Source: Capillidium heterosporum (Eukaryota; Entomophthoromycota; Entomophthoromycetes; Entomophthorales; Capillidiaceae). Taken from it: DNA of 64,000 nucleotides. The notes beneath the pieces are model-generated. The model did not search any database and had not been told where the DNA came from. It saw only the letters and a program-made list of their open reading frames with translations. A program made the position numbers and the translations under genes. Location of the stretch: assembly GCA_016630905.1 (NCBI GenBank), contig WBMQ01000003.1, positions 2,604,001 to 2,668,000 on the forward strand, read 5' to 3'. This document shows, piece by piece, positions 12,063-23,800 of this stretch (the first letter of the stretch is position 1; every line of letters starts with the position of its first letter).

Positions 12063-13256
12063 CTAGATGAACCAAGACTTGAAGTAGCTGATCAAACTGA
12101 ACGTCTCACTACCCTTCAGTAATGTCTTGGAGATATCCAACTCTTCAAAACCTAAACTAGACTTCAACTTCCTACCCTTACTAAAGTTATCGTTGTTCAA
12201 AGTCGAATTGGTGGTTACTGATGGTTGAGAAGATTTGGTTAAGGATTTGGTAGGATCGTCGATTAAGTTGACGTTCAAAGGTAAACTGAATTTGAAATTG
12301 GTACGGCATTTGGACTTGCACAAATTAGTCTTGATAAGATCGGTACCCAGGCAGCTGAAATACTTCAAGCTAAAGAAGTTCAAGTTGAGGTAACTTATTA
12401 GTTGGGAGTAGTCGGTTCTAAAGTACATGTTCTCAAATTTCAAGTTCAAAATCTTTAGGTTGGAGCACTTTGAACTTAACAACTTGGCCAGGTGCATCAA
12501 TAGGGTATCTGATGGGATGTCCTTGGATAGTATACCTAAGTTTAGGGTCAGTTTAGTTAGGCTGGAGCCATTAAAAGTTGAGAGAAAGGTAGTCAGATTC
12601 TTCAAAGTAACAGTTTGATTTTCGGACAGATTAAACAAGTTGATGTTCAGGCTCTTCAATCCGGTAAATCTGCTTAAGTTAGCATGGAATTTGGAGAAAG
12701 CGGTAGAGTCATTATCCTTAACATCAATACTTAGGTGCTTTAAACTGCTAAAGGTAGACATCTCTAGGTATACATTGATATCCTTCAAATTGCCACTCAA
12801 CTCCAACTTCTGCAATCGGTCCCAAGATAAACTTGGGATGGGGCGCATCTCCTTCAATTTCGAACTACATCGCTCCTGCAGACTTTTAAAATAGCTGACG
12901 GGATCCAAACCATCGGTATCTGTATTTTTGACGTCAAGATTCACCTTAGCCTTGATATCTACTTTCAGACCCTTCAAGTTGGGACACCAATCCATTACTT
13001 TACTGTAAACGTCATCCTCAGCTTGGGGATCGAAGCCCTTGAACTCGATAACCTGGATGAATTTGCCATACTTGTGGATGAGGTTGAGGTGGTTAGGGTC
13101 GGCGACGTTTAGTTGGATGGGACAAGATTTCCAGATAGCTGGGACAAGTAAAGATCGGCATGTCTTGTCCAAAAGTTGGCAGGCTAACTTCTGGTTGCTG
13201 TCGAACTGCTGGAATATGTGGGTAACAAGTTCTACCGGTAACTTCGAAATACTCAT
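12063..13256 (-). CDS. F-box protein with leucine-rich C-terminal region
   Basis: A 397-residue protein from a single uninterrupted exon. The N-terminus (SKLPVELVTHIFQQFD...LDKTCRSLLVPAIWKS) is a typical F-box, which docks substrate receptors on Skp1 in SCF ubiquitin ligases. The rest has irregular leucine-rich repeats of the form LKxLxIxxxx/LTKLTLNLG (for example around residues 150-290), likely the substrate-binding part. No signal peptide or membrane segment is seen. F-box-LRR proteins form large, fast-evolving families in many fungi, so the substrate cannot be named. Codon structure is clean throughout, unlike the decayed region at 14.6-15.5 kb. Confidence 0.8.
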   Translation of the reverse strand: MSISKLPVELVTHIFQQFDSNQKLACQLLDKTCRSLLVPAIWKSCPIQLNVADPNHLNLIHKYGKFIQVIEFKGFDPQAEDDVYSKVMDWCPNLKGLKVDIKAKVNLDVKNTDTDGLDPVSYFKSLQERCSSKLKEMRPIPSLSWDRLQKLELSGNLKDINVYLEMSTFSSLKHLSIDVKDNDSTAFSKFHANLSRFTGLKSLNINLFNLSENQTVTLKNLTTFLSTFNGSSLTKLTLNLGILSKDIPSDTLLMHLAKLLSSKCSNLKILNLKFENMYFRTDYSQLISYLNLNFFSLKYFSCLGTDLIKTNLCKSKCRTNFKFSLPLNVNLIDDPTKSLTKSSQPSVTTNSTLNNDNFSKGRKLKSSLGFEELDISKTLLKGSETFSLISYFKSWFI

Positions 13257-14615
13257 ATCGCAATGTCGCCTTTAATGTAAATTAGCAAGGTAAATTTTGG
13301 TATCTTTAATGAGTATCAAACCCTTATAAAAATAATGAAAAGATATAGAGCAACTGATGGCCATGCGGCCTGTATTTATATAGCTATACATTATTTCCAA
13401 CGATCTTTGCATATGTTTCAATGGGTATAATTATTCACAACTTTTGTCTGTACCATTTTTTGAATCCAATTGCGGTAGATTTAGGGAGTAAAGGAGCTGT
13501 ACGAAACGGTTAACCAAGTTAAGTTGAACCAAAATATCATTTATACACTATCAGTGGAAAGGGGGTAGGTGTATACTCCATCGCTGTTACTGCTATTTTC
13601 ATCAGGTATGCATTCTACAATATACTGAAAATAGTAAAGCGCAATTCATTAAAGTGGAGTAGCAATCAGCTATTGTATATACAAGGCACCATAGATGCTT
13701 CATTTACTAGGCTTATATATATGTCGTTATATATAAAAATAACGTAGGTATATACATCAAAAACCTATAGGAAAAAGGACTGCTTTAGATGTAACAAGGT
13801 ATATCTTTATTTACGGAGTACATTTGAGTCTAATGAATTTAAGGAGGAGGTTTTACGTTGAGTATGTAGGATATGGTTTTATGTCCTATACAACTTGAAG
13901 TTAAACTATCAGTTACCCAGACGTAATACAAATTAAAAGTATGCTTGGTGGATCTGGTATACCTATAAAAGTTTACCTATTCCGCAGATGAAACTTTGGA
14001 TGGCAAAAGTTGAGCTACTTTTGAGGCAAGCAATTCGAACCAACTATATATGAATACGAGATAGTAGTTGATGATTTTTTATTCTACCCATAAACTTAGG
14101 GACAATGTTGATAGTCTGATGTGTAATAATATGTGTTAAAATTGCAATATCCAAAGTTGTATAACTCCGTTGGTAAAAGCCTAAACCAACTTCATATCAT
14201 CGGTTTTCCTTTACCAAAATCAATTCGAGTATCGAAAAAGGGTTATACAAAGATGAAAGAAAGTAGACTAAAACAAGTATATTTTTTCCAACGGCTTCAT
14301 TTAAAAATAAATATAGGTTATTTCTGTAGCAGTATAAGTTATATACCTTGTACAAAAGTGTTATAAAGCTATACTACCAATTTTATTTGAACTTTAGTCT
14401 AGTATATAAGTTTCAAAGCAGGTTATACTTTCAACGATAACAAATTCAAGTAGGTTAGTTTAGTTTCGTACATAGGCTTATCGTAATGAAGTATAAAGAA
14501 TACATTGAACCAAACATTTCGAAAGGTATACAACCATACCAATTTTACAACTTCATATTTTGTTTTGTCAACACAAAGTTTGGTTAGTCGAAACTATTAA
14601 AAGCCCTCACATCCC
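13257..14615. other. Intergenic region
   Basis: AT-rich spacer upstream of the F-box gene. Only short frames occur, the longest a 77-codon plus-strand frame at 14133 without motifs. Nothing further is recognised. Confidence 0.5.
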
Positions 14616-15480
14616 TCAAAACCGGGATGATATCGCTATTATACAAGCCTTGATAGTAGAATAACTACCCTTTACCTTATACAACAAATGTTCGGGCTGT
14701 CCGAAACCTAACCTGTACACATACACTTTTCTACCGTTTAGAAAACTGGATTGTAGGTCCATAGAAAGGGTTAAAGGATTATATAAGATGTAGGAAGGAA
14801 ATTTAGCTAGAGGAGTTTTGGTAATAAACCTTACCAACCCAACCCTAGATCGAAGGATGTCAAACAAAGGGTGCAAGGGATTAAAAAACCCAAGAGATAA
14901 AGGAAAATTACAAAAGCTCTGCAATGATCTAAAACTAATGTATGGAATTTATCGATTTCGAAATATAGAACATTGAAAAGAGTCTTTCAGTTGTAACTAA
15001 GCTTTTAGGGTAGATGCTGATGGATTTGGGGAAAAATTCTGACGGATCTAGACCATTTGGCAAATAAAATTTGCTGGTAGTTGGATTTACCCTACTTTCA
15101 GCAAGCAAATTCCAAAAAATCTCGGCAAAAGATGAAGCCTCAACATTACACAATTGTTCTACTAGAACCTAAATAAGAGATATTCTAAAGACTTTCTTTT
15201 AGTTGAAACTGTACTTGGAATATAGAATACAATATATTTAAAGGTAAGATTGCACTTACCTGCCCTAAACCTGAATTTTATTTAATACCTTGTAGTTGGA
15301 TGGAGAGATCTTATAATTTCAAACTCCTCTGAATGTAATCCAAAAGCCAAAGTAGTGGTATTTGTAACCAAACTATAGAAATGTAGTTTTTAAAGTGTTT
15401 ATTTTTAGGTTAAAAGCTCTAGTTTTGACAAGAGTGGAGTTTTTCTTTTTAGAAACATTAGGCTGCGATGTAATTTTTAC
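14616..15480 (-). pseudogene. Probable decayed or misread unidentified gene
   Basis: On the minus strand there are successive coding-like stretches in shifting frames. One of about 35 codons lies near 15477-15380 and is followed by a stretch beginning SLVTNTTTLAFG. A 72-codon frame (about 15160-14935) contains EASSFAEIFWNLLAES, and a 102-codon frame (14924-14616) contains VYVYRLGFGQPEHLLY. Adjacent stretches join if one base is skipped at CTA TAG T and at CAT TAG T. A GTAAGT donor (about 15260) and an ATTTAG acceptor (about 15170) also occur. Composition resembles real protein (leucine/phenylalanine-rich), but no family is recognised. It may be a broken gene or one affected by the +1 problem seen elsewhere. 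Confidence 0.35.
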
Positions 15481-15757
15481 AAACTCAAGAAAAGGTAAGT
15501 TGGATGCACTGAAGATCTCTAGCTCCAGCAAAACTTAAACTCATCCTTTGAGCCAACTATATAGGCATGCCTAATCGATTTACTTGACACATATTTGAAA
15601 GTGAAAGTAGTTGATAAATCTCAAATAAACTATACTATGCATATGCATCTCGAAAATCACTTTAAAACATATGTATTTCGAACAGTTATCCGAATGAAAC
15701 TTTATTATAAAAATTAGTTAGATATAAATGCAACTTCCTCGACTTAAATCTATCAAC

Positions 15758-16796
15758 TTACTCGACCAAGAATCTCTTGAACTCATCCTCAATAGCTCTT
15801 ACCTTGCCTTTGTTCATCTTATTCATCTCGATAAACTTATCGTTCAAAGCTGTCACACTAGTAGCTCTAGCTTGAGCTCTATTAGGACTCTTTTCCTCCC
15901 TACTAGGTTCGACACTTAACGTAGAAGACAATCTAGGATTCCAACTTCCCGAATACGTATAACAGTAATCAACATTGCCAATACCCATAGTTGATTGAAC
16001 ACTGACGCCAAATGGTTCCATAACATCACTTGGGCGTACTTGTCTACCGTTACGCATACCACTGTACTGCACCTCATTTCTATGCCGTAACTGCCACACA
16101 TACCACAGGTAATCGATAAAAGCGTGATGCAAATAGAATATAGGATCATTAGGTGAGTACATGTACGTCATATCACCACGATCCCCACCAATACCTACAT
16201 GGATATTACCATGGATAACTTCCAACCTCTGCGAGAACTCGTCGAAATCCTGGTTATCTAAGATAAAGTTGATCAACCTCGAATCGGCTACAGAGGATAT
16301 AGTCGAGGGACCAGCATCAAACTGCCGTTGTAGGCATTTGGTACCAGGATTTGATAACCTCAAATTAGCAAAGACACCGTTAGCTACGCAGTAGTTGTTG
16401 TTAGGGTCCCCATTACCACCGAAATTTTGTTCGTAGAAGATGGGGCTAGCAGCTGGATTGCTGAAGACTCGTGTCCAATCCCAGTACGCTAAAGTTACAC
16501 TGGGATCTATACGTTGCAGATCGAGCTCCAAGTTGCGGATGTAGCGTCTATGCCAAGGTAGGAATTGGGGTTGACCGTGAGCGTCAGTTGCATAGGCTTG
16601 GTGTTGGCGGCTGTAGGTGTCAAAGGTTGATATGCCGCCATTGTTGTCGTGTAGTCTGCGTAAAGCTGATATTAGTCTAGTACGTTCAGTCGTCACTTAG
16701 CTCGGTAAATTCTTTGCGTAAAGGAGCATTCGTACATTGTGCGTAGATGAGTTGGGTATTTAATATAAATGCTAGTAGCAAAGTCGTAAAGTACAT
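15758..16796 (-). CDS. Secreted tyrosinase (one apparent +1 frame break)
   Basis: Type-3 copper enzyme that oxidises phenols, commonly for melanin or cuticle/wall cross-linking. The start at 16796 gives a signal peptide (MYFTTLLLAFILNTQLIYA) before CTNAPLRKEF. The tyrosinase domain shows the CuA region (QHQAYATDAHG, FLPWHRRYI) and CuB region (HGNIHVGIGG, DPIFYLHHAFIDYLW). About 345 residues, short for the family, with a brief charged C-terminal tail. The frame is broken once: the conserved segment SDD|ERTRLI spans an in-frame TGA at 16688-16686 and continues after skipping one base. Everything downstream is open to the stop. No introns are evident. Secretion is inferred from the signal peptide. 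Confidence 0.88.
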
Positions 16797-18250
16797 GGTT
16801 CTAATTCTACAAAGGTTGGATATGGATTCAAGTTGGGTACCATTTGACTTTTTCAAATTTATACTCAAATTGCTGGTACTTGGGAACGTCAACTAGAAAC
16901 TAACTGGATTGAGCCAATTTGAGTTAATTTTTTATGGCAGTTGTAGAGTTTAGTTTGAAATTTCTTAAAAGATGGTGGTGAGCTATTTTTTATAGAGGTG
17001 TTAACTAAAGTAGACCAAGAATCTAACGGATACCTAGTTAGGGTATCCTACTTGCGGTAGCTAACATCTTATTTGGCCAATATTTAATATACTGTTTGTA
17101 ATACCAAGTATAATGACTTTGGTAGTTTACAGTTTCAATTATTCCGATGATTGTAAAAACTCGGTTGATATTGAGATATACTTTGTAGCTGATATGGAAA
17201 TGTTTGGTTATAGAAATGGAAGTATGATATCTATGTAATATGCAGAGAAGAGAAAGCAGTATATATTTGTTTGGATATTGTTTGCAATCAATGGATTCTG
17301 AGACAAGCAGTTTATAGAAGTGAAAATAAATATACCTAGCATCACTAACTTTTGGCTATATTCAATCAAGTTAGGTTTACAATTTGACTAAAACTGACAG
17401 TCGCTTTAGCTAGCTAAAACCTAACCTAGTCATTACCAAAGGATATAAACATACTCCCTCTAAAGCTGTAGTTTAAACTAACTGCACCATTCAAAGGTAA
17501 GAAGTTGAGTTGGATTACATTACAACTTTACTTTATAGATTTGGTTGAAATAGCTGTAATTTGTAGTAGTGTACTTGGATCAAAACTGTATACTTTTAAT
17601 AGACAAATTAATAAATCTTTACTCTTTCACTTTAGTAGATTCATTCAGGCACTTATGGCATCGATTTATAAAGGTACTCTCTACTTTGGTAAACCAACCT
17701 TCACCTCTCTTTATCTAGAAATATCGTGTTATAAACGTTACGAATGTCAAAATAAACTTTGGCTATTAGGCTTTATAGCATGTAAATTGCAAACTTTATG
17801 ATACAAAAGCCGTACCTATCTGAAGATTGAAATTTTTAAAAGCTATACCATTAAACGTGGATACTAGTAAGCAGCTTAGTTAGCTTACCTTATGATTTAT
17901 AAATCGATGCAAAGATTGAATGTTGCCTGGCCATTGCACTTGCTCACTTGGCACTATTTAAAATTAATGCGAAATGTATATTGGTGGTTAGTTCCAAGTA
18001 TATAAACGTTATTAAAAACATATGTACTGATTTACAAGCCTATTTACATTTCAAAGAATTAATTTTAGGATTTCAAACTATATTTAAGATAAATTGAAAC
18101 TATTCAAACTATACCAAGCTAATTACTTTACTTTATTTATATGGCTTTCCTGTTATCGATGCAATACTAAATCTATGGAAAGCATGTTGATAACGCAAAG
18201 TGTCGAAAATTCGAGATTTAATCAAAGCCTATTCGTTCCTCTCAAATAAA
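16797..18250. other. Intergenic region
   Basis: AT-rich spacer upstream of the tyrosinase gene and downstream of ISY1. A 98-codon plus-strand frame (17505-17801) is hydrophobic and has no recognisable motif; it is not called as a gene. Confidence 0.5.
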
Positions 18251-19142
18251 TCAGGCCTTAGCCTTGGGCTTTCCGAAATTTTCGATCTCCTTTTCATCAG
18301 CAAATAAGCTATGTTTATGTTGCTTCACTAAATACCATAAAAGTTAATTTTAGAATTATAAAAACATACGTTGAGCTTCGACATCTTGTTCGTAAGCTAC
18401 CAAATTATCGTTCTCCTCATCACGGTATCCGTAGTAATCAGCATCGATGTTTCTATACAGTTCGAATCTTGATTTTTGGTTGGTGTTGACGACTTGAAAA
18501 CTAGTTAGAATTCGCCATGAATTTTAGTTACCTTCAGTGGCAAAAAGCTCGCGTACCCCCGGCAGATCTTTTGCTCGACCAAAGTACCTTATATATCCCA
18601 GTTTAGGATCATAGGATAGAAAAAATCAAAAACAATTACTTGTAGCCCTGCGAACCTGGAACCTCTTTCCCTTCTAGATCAACTGACTTTGCTCCTACCC
18701 TCTACCAACAAATAAATACTTTTACTCAATCGACTAAGCTTACTTTATAATCAGGACCACCCAACGTCCTTATCCTTTCTTCCCACCTTCGTTTCTCTCT
18801 GATAAGTTTGTTTATCTCGTCGTTAAGGTCACGAATCTCAAACTCATTTAAAGAATTGTCTTGAATTTTGGACACTTTACGGGTTATTTCCCGAATAATT
18901 TGGAAACGCCATTTCTCACACATACTCAAATCATCAACCGAAAGTTCATCGGCGGGTCGCTTCTCTCTAGTATGCATAGTTATGCCTAAGGACTCGGCTT
19001 GGGCTTGACGGAATCGATACAGCATCGATCTAGAAATTGAGGTTGATTAAAGATATCTCATAACAAATTACTGTGCTTTCTCTTCATTACGTGCCTATCA
19101 AATATAAACCGTTAGTACTTTTTTGAAATGTTTAATTACCAT
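18251..19142 (-). CDS. ISY1: Pre-mRNA-splicing factor ISY1
   Basis: NineTeen-complex-associated spliceosome component that contributes to splicing fidelity. Exons join in phase to give ARNEEKAQSMLYRFRQAQ, then EKWRFQIIREITRKVSKIQD, FEIRDLNDEINKLIREKRRWE, RTLGGPDYK, VPGSQGYKYFGRAKDLPGVREL and ADYYGYRDEE. All are hallmark ISY1 blocks in family order. The start codon stands alone: ATG (19142-19140) is followed at once by an intron (GTAATT...GATAG), and the next exon begins GCACGT. Other introns are about 39-50 bp. The family's acidic and C-terminal parts are shortened; the protein ends KPKAKA. The gene is divergent from SmD2, another splicing gene, with about 300 bp between starts, so a shared promoter is possible. 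Confidence 0.93.
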
Positions 19143-19438
19143 CTTTTAGATATTCTTTGGTAGTTGTAGATTGAGTAGAGAAATTGGATTTTGTTGCAAC
19201 TTTGCAAACCAACATCCTACCGCTGCAAAAAATGGGCGATGATGCAATTTTGATCGAATAGAAAGCTATGCAATTAAGCCAATAAATATTGGCAGTTTAG
19301 TACTTTGTTTGGATTTCATTGAGCCCTAAACTGAAGTTTTACAATCCAAGCTTAGAATCCCACCAAAGAAAAGCAAATTTTAGAACTCAAACAAGTTGAA
19401 GTTGACCAATCTCACTCCAATACCTCCAAGGAAATACC

Positions 19439-19863
19439 ATGAGTAAAGCAAAGAAGTTAAAGGCCGAACTCAGCGAAGAGGAACTACGCAACATCGAAGT
19501 TGAAGAATTCACTAACGGACCTTTATCAGTCTTGCAACAGGCCGTCAAGAACCACAACCAAGTCCTAATTAACTGTCGTAACAACCGCAAACTTTTTGCT
19601 AGAGTCAAAGCTTTCGATAGGCACTGCAACTTAGTCTTGGAGAACGTTAGAGAAGTAAATTTTTATTTTTTGTCAAATACTTATTAATTTAGATGTGGAC
19701 TGAACAACCTCAAAGTGGCAAAGGCATGAAAAAAGCTAAACCGGTTACCAAAGATCGTTTCATTTCCAAGATGTTTTTGCGAGGGGATTCGGTTATTTTA
19801 GGTATATATTTTAACTTTGCTATTTAACTAATATTTCAACTAGTTTTGAGAGCCCCTAACTAA
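19439..19863 (+). CDS. SMD2: Small nuclear ribonucleoprotein Sm D2
   Basis: Core Sm-ring protein of the U1, U2, U4 and U5 snRNPs. Three exons (19439-19654, 19693-19801, 19844-19863) encode 114 residues, normal for the family. Sm1 motif: [11 protein letters not shown]...[23 protein letters not shown]. Sm2 motif: [17 protein letters not shown]. The basic loop between them (GKGMKKAKP) is typical of SmD2. Introns are 38 and 42 bp. The last exon is only 20 bp. Divergent from ISY1. Confidence 0.95.
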
Positions 19864-20814
19864 ACTTTACAAGATAAAGTGATTACCAACAAAGGGATGG
19901 GGTATTTATATCAACTCACTTTGGTTTAGGGCAAATGCTCATCGATTTCATATAATGTCTTGCTATAAAGTGTCAACTTTATTTTCCTTTAGTGTTTTGA
20001 AATGTACATTTATGTTTTGTATAGTTTAATTTATAAATTTTAAATTAAATATGGTGCTGCAAATGTATATATTTGTATTGTTAGAAACCTTAGTTACTTT
20101 ATTACCACAAATGCTATTCTATATCGATTCACTATTTTCTATTGCTAGTTTAAATTATCAAACAAATGAAATTAAGTTTCGTTTTATAACTGAAGGCTTA
20201 AGTATTGTTGTGTTGAATTAAATAGAATCAGATCCAAAATATATACTGCTCAAGCTATAACTATATATTCTACTAAATAGCTCTTGGCTTGTCTACCTAT
20301 CAACAGTATTTTAATAGATCTATTTATTGGTGCTTTTGAAGCCATACTCTTTGCTTTGACTATGCTTTGAAATTTTTAAATTAATAAAAGCTATTGATTT
20401 ATGGCGAAATAGATAGGACACTAAACCACCATCCAGTTGATTTCCAAAAGCAGCCCACCAGCAAATATTTTGCGGAGTGTTTGTAAGCCTTCAAATGAAG
20501 AGTATATTTAATATTTAAAGCATAGTAAATTTAGTTATCCATTATATCACTAGAATTTACGGTTAAATATGAGTTTATCTAATATCCGCTATTAATCTGC
20601 AAAATATATACCGCTTTATTGTTCAACATTGACAACTTTTTGTGGATATACCTCTATTTAGATGTGAGTTTGTTCACCAAGTTTTTGCTAAAGTTAGCAA
20701 ATTGGGAATCTGAATCAGTTCAATCACCAAATATTCAATTTGACCTCTCAATTTGATTTTCGACTTCAATATTTTTCGCAAGAATCGTAGTAATAGTGCT
20801 GAGAGGGGTTAGCG
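19864..20814. other. Intergenic region
   Basis: AT-rich spacer between SmD2 and the NST1-like gene. No coding frame, repeat or RNA gene recognised. Confidence 0.5.
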
Positions 20815-23800
20815 ATGATGAGTAAGAACAGTAAATCTGAAAAGATATCGACGGACAATGTTTGTGTTAATTGCGGTATATTCGAGAATGTCAATTCCAA
20901 CGGAAAAAACAGAGAAGCAGCAAGAGACAACTCGGAGTTTTCAAGCCATGGCTTAAGCCAGAAAGGATCTTTTTTATCGATTACTAAAGCGTTACAAATA
21001 AGTTTTGCGCGCGAAAACGACATTGAGATTGAGATAAGTGCGACACCAAACTTCGAAACATCTACTTGTAAATCTCACATATTTGGCACGAAGCGTGAAT
21101 CCTTTAAAATTTTTGAGTCTCTAGAGGAATCCAAGAACTGGACCGACGAAGAGAAATCTTACCTCATTCAAAAGTTGAAGGTCAACAAACCACGACTGTA
21201 TAAAGCGATGCAAATGATTGAAGACGAAAACTGTACAATCGACAATTCTTGCATCGAATTTCTATATAAACAAGGGATTGACCATACGCAGCTGGATGAT
21301 GAATTCAAAAAGAACTTGGCTATTATGTGGTGTTTCAATAAAGATAAGATGCCTACTTTGAAATCCTGGATAAAATCAAATATCAACTCTGCGCAGAAAG
21401 ATAAGGACAACCAAGTTCGAATTCCAAATCGCCTATATCCGAGACTCGAGATTAATGAGGACAGTATAGATCCACCTGAAATGAAGCTTGATAAAGACGA
21501 CCCCGAAAACTTGTGGGATTTCAAATCGCTTTACGAAGAGAAGAAGATGGCCTTGAACTTCTGGAAGACGCTTCCTTTACGTGAGAGATTAGCTATATTA
21601 AGCGCCGACAAAGATAGAGAGACGTTCTTCTTTGGGTACTCAAGGAACAAGAACTCCAAATCAAAGATGAATTCAATTTCTCATACTAGAAGTGATAACT
21701 GCCACTGCCAAAAATGCTTAAATAAGAGGTATATTTTTCATATTCCTTTCCTAATCGTTCCTAGAGCAAAGCCTTTATCCAAAATCGGCAGCAATAGCCC
21801 CCATAGCGGGCATAATCCTTATTTATTGCCAGTAGAATCCTTTGAAAGTCAGAGCTATCAAGTCAAGCCTCTAATGCCAAAAAGCCTACTACATACTGAA
21901 AGGGGAGAGGTTAAAGGTAGCTACTAGTTTTACATTTTAAAATTTTAATCATCCTTGTAGTAGAGAAAATCATCCGATTGGCCTACAAACTTCTAGAGAA
22001 CGATGGTAAAGGCTATTTAGAGCTTACAAGTCGATTCACGCTTGACCATAGTAAGAACAAACCTAGTGGTGAGACCAGTCCGATCATAACCCCAACTATC
22101 GCTGGTTCATTTATAGCTACCTTGTCCAACAATATCGACCGAAACGCTTTAGAGAACTCGGATGAAGCAAGGGAACATTGTACATCTTTGCTAAAAAGTA
22201 ATTGAATTTCAATGTATATGGGAACTAAATAGAAATGCTAATCTAGGTAATCGTACAATGGTTGCATCTCAGACTTGGTCTCGTAGCGGTGAAGGTAAGG
22301 TGAGTATAGAGCTTAAAGGGGACTTTAATGGTGATAGAGCACCATTCCCAGCTGCAAACCCGCCTGGTACCCCTGTAACCGCTACTGTAAGCATTTATAT
22401 GATATCCCGCATATTATTTTATGTACATATACCTTAAACTTATCAAATTTTTTGAATAGAAAACGACATGCGGAGATAGAAGCTGTGTTTTCCATACCCA
22501 GTTCAGTGCGCAAGATCCTACACCATTTAATATCGCTATCGGAACTTTATCGTACGGTGCTGCTGCTTCCGCCTTTGCGTCTAGTCTTCCACAGGATGAT
22601 CAATTTCGTTTAGCTTTGGAGGCCTCTTTGAAGTGCACTGGTATCGAAGCACCCTATGACGATGAAGATTTGATTTGTATTTGCATTTGTAAAGCATTTG
22701 ATTATAGAATTCTTAACTTTTACAGAGCACAGGTAAATTTATTTTGGTTTGTTTATATATTTACTGTATATACGCTTGACTAGATTATTCACGAAAGACA
22801 AGCTAAACTTATCGAGGAGTATGAACTTGAAGAACAGAGCAAAGAGGTCTCGAAAAATCGTAAAAAGGGCAAGAAAAAGTAAGTGAAATTTGTATATGTG
22901 CCCTAAAAGCCTCTAGATTCAACAAAACATCGAAAAAAGTTGAGGATGATAAAAGCTCAAAATATGGTGGCTCGCATCAGAACGAAAACGAGGGATCTAT
23001 ATCAGACGGGTCTTTTGAGTTAGAGGAGGCCGACATTCTTGTTCTGGCCAAACAATATACCGAATCCAACAAATCTATACAGAAGTCAGCGAAAAAGGAT
23101 GCTTTTTCGATAGATGCACCTGAGTTGGCTGATATCTCTTTGAAAGAAGATAAACCCAACACAGAATCTTTGTCTGATTCCGAGCTTCCTAAAGATGATG
23201 GTGCTTGGGTTCATCCTAAATCAGGTATGAAGGGCAAGGCTCCCTTTACTAAATCAAAACCCGATAAATCGACTATATCTAAATCAACTAAACCTGGAAA
23301 CCGGCCTAATAAGGAAAGGAATGACAGTGTAATCAAGGTAGATCCATCAAGTGGTTCAAAAAACACTCCAAGTGGAAAGACACCTCCTTTGCAAATACCA
23401 GTTAATCAAAAGCAAGTAAAGGGCATCAAGCCAAACGCTTCAGAGTGGAAAGAAGTAAAGTCCAAGTCCTCTAAAAAGGATCTGACTGATAGTAAGCCAA
23501 GTAATGTGGGCAATAAGTCGGCAGTTCAGAAGAAAGTAGGCCTGGGGGCTAACAAGAAACCTAACGCCAACGAATTGACCTCTTCCAAACCGGAGCTGCC
23601 TTCCTCCTTAACAACTGGCAGCAAGAGCAAACCTCCCATCGCAAATAATAGTTTAAATGCCAATGCTCAATTACCTACACCTCGTAACAAGAAAGACAAA
23701 TCTATCGATGACAAGCGAAAAGTAAGTAAAGATGCAGGATCTGTAAGCATTGGTGAGCCCAAGACATCTGCAATTCAACAACCAGAGGCAATTCGAAAGA

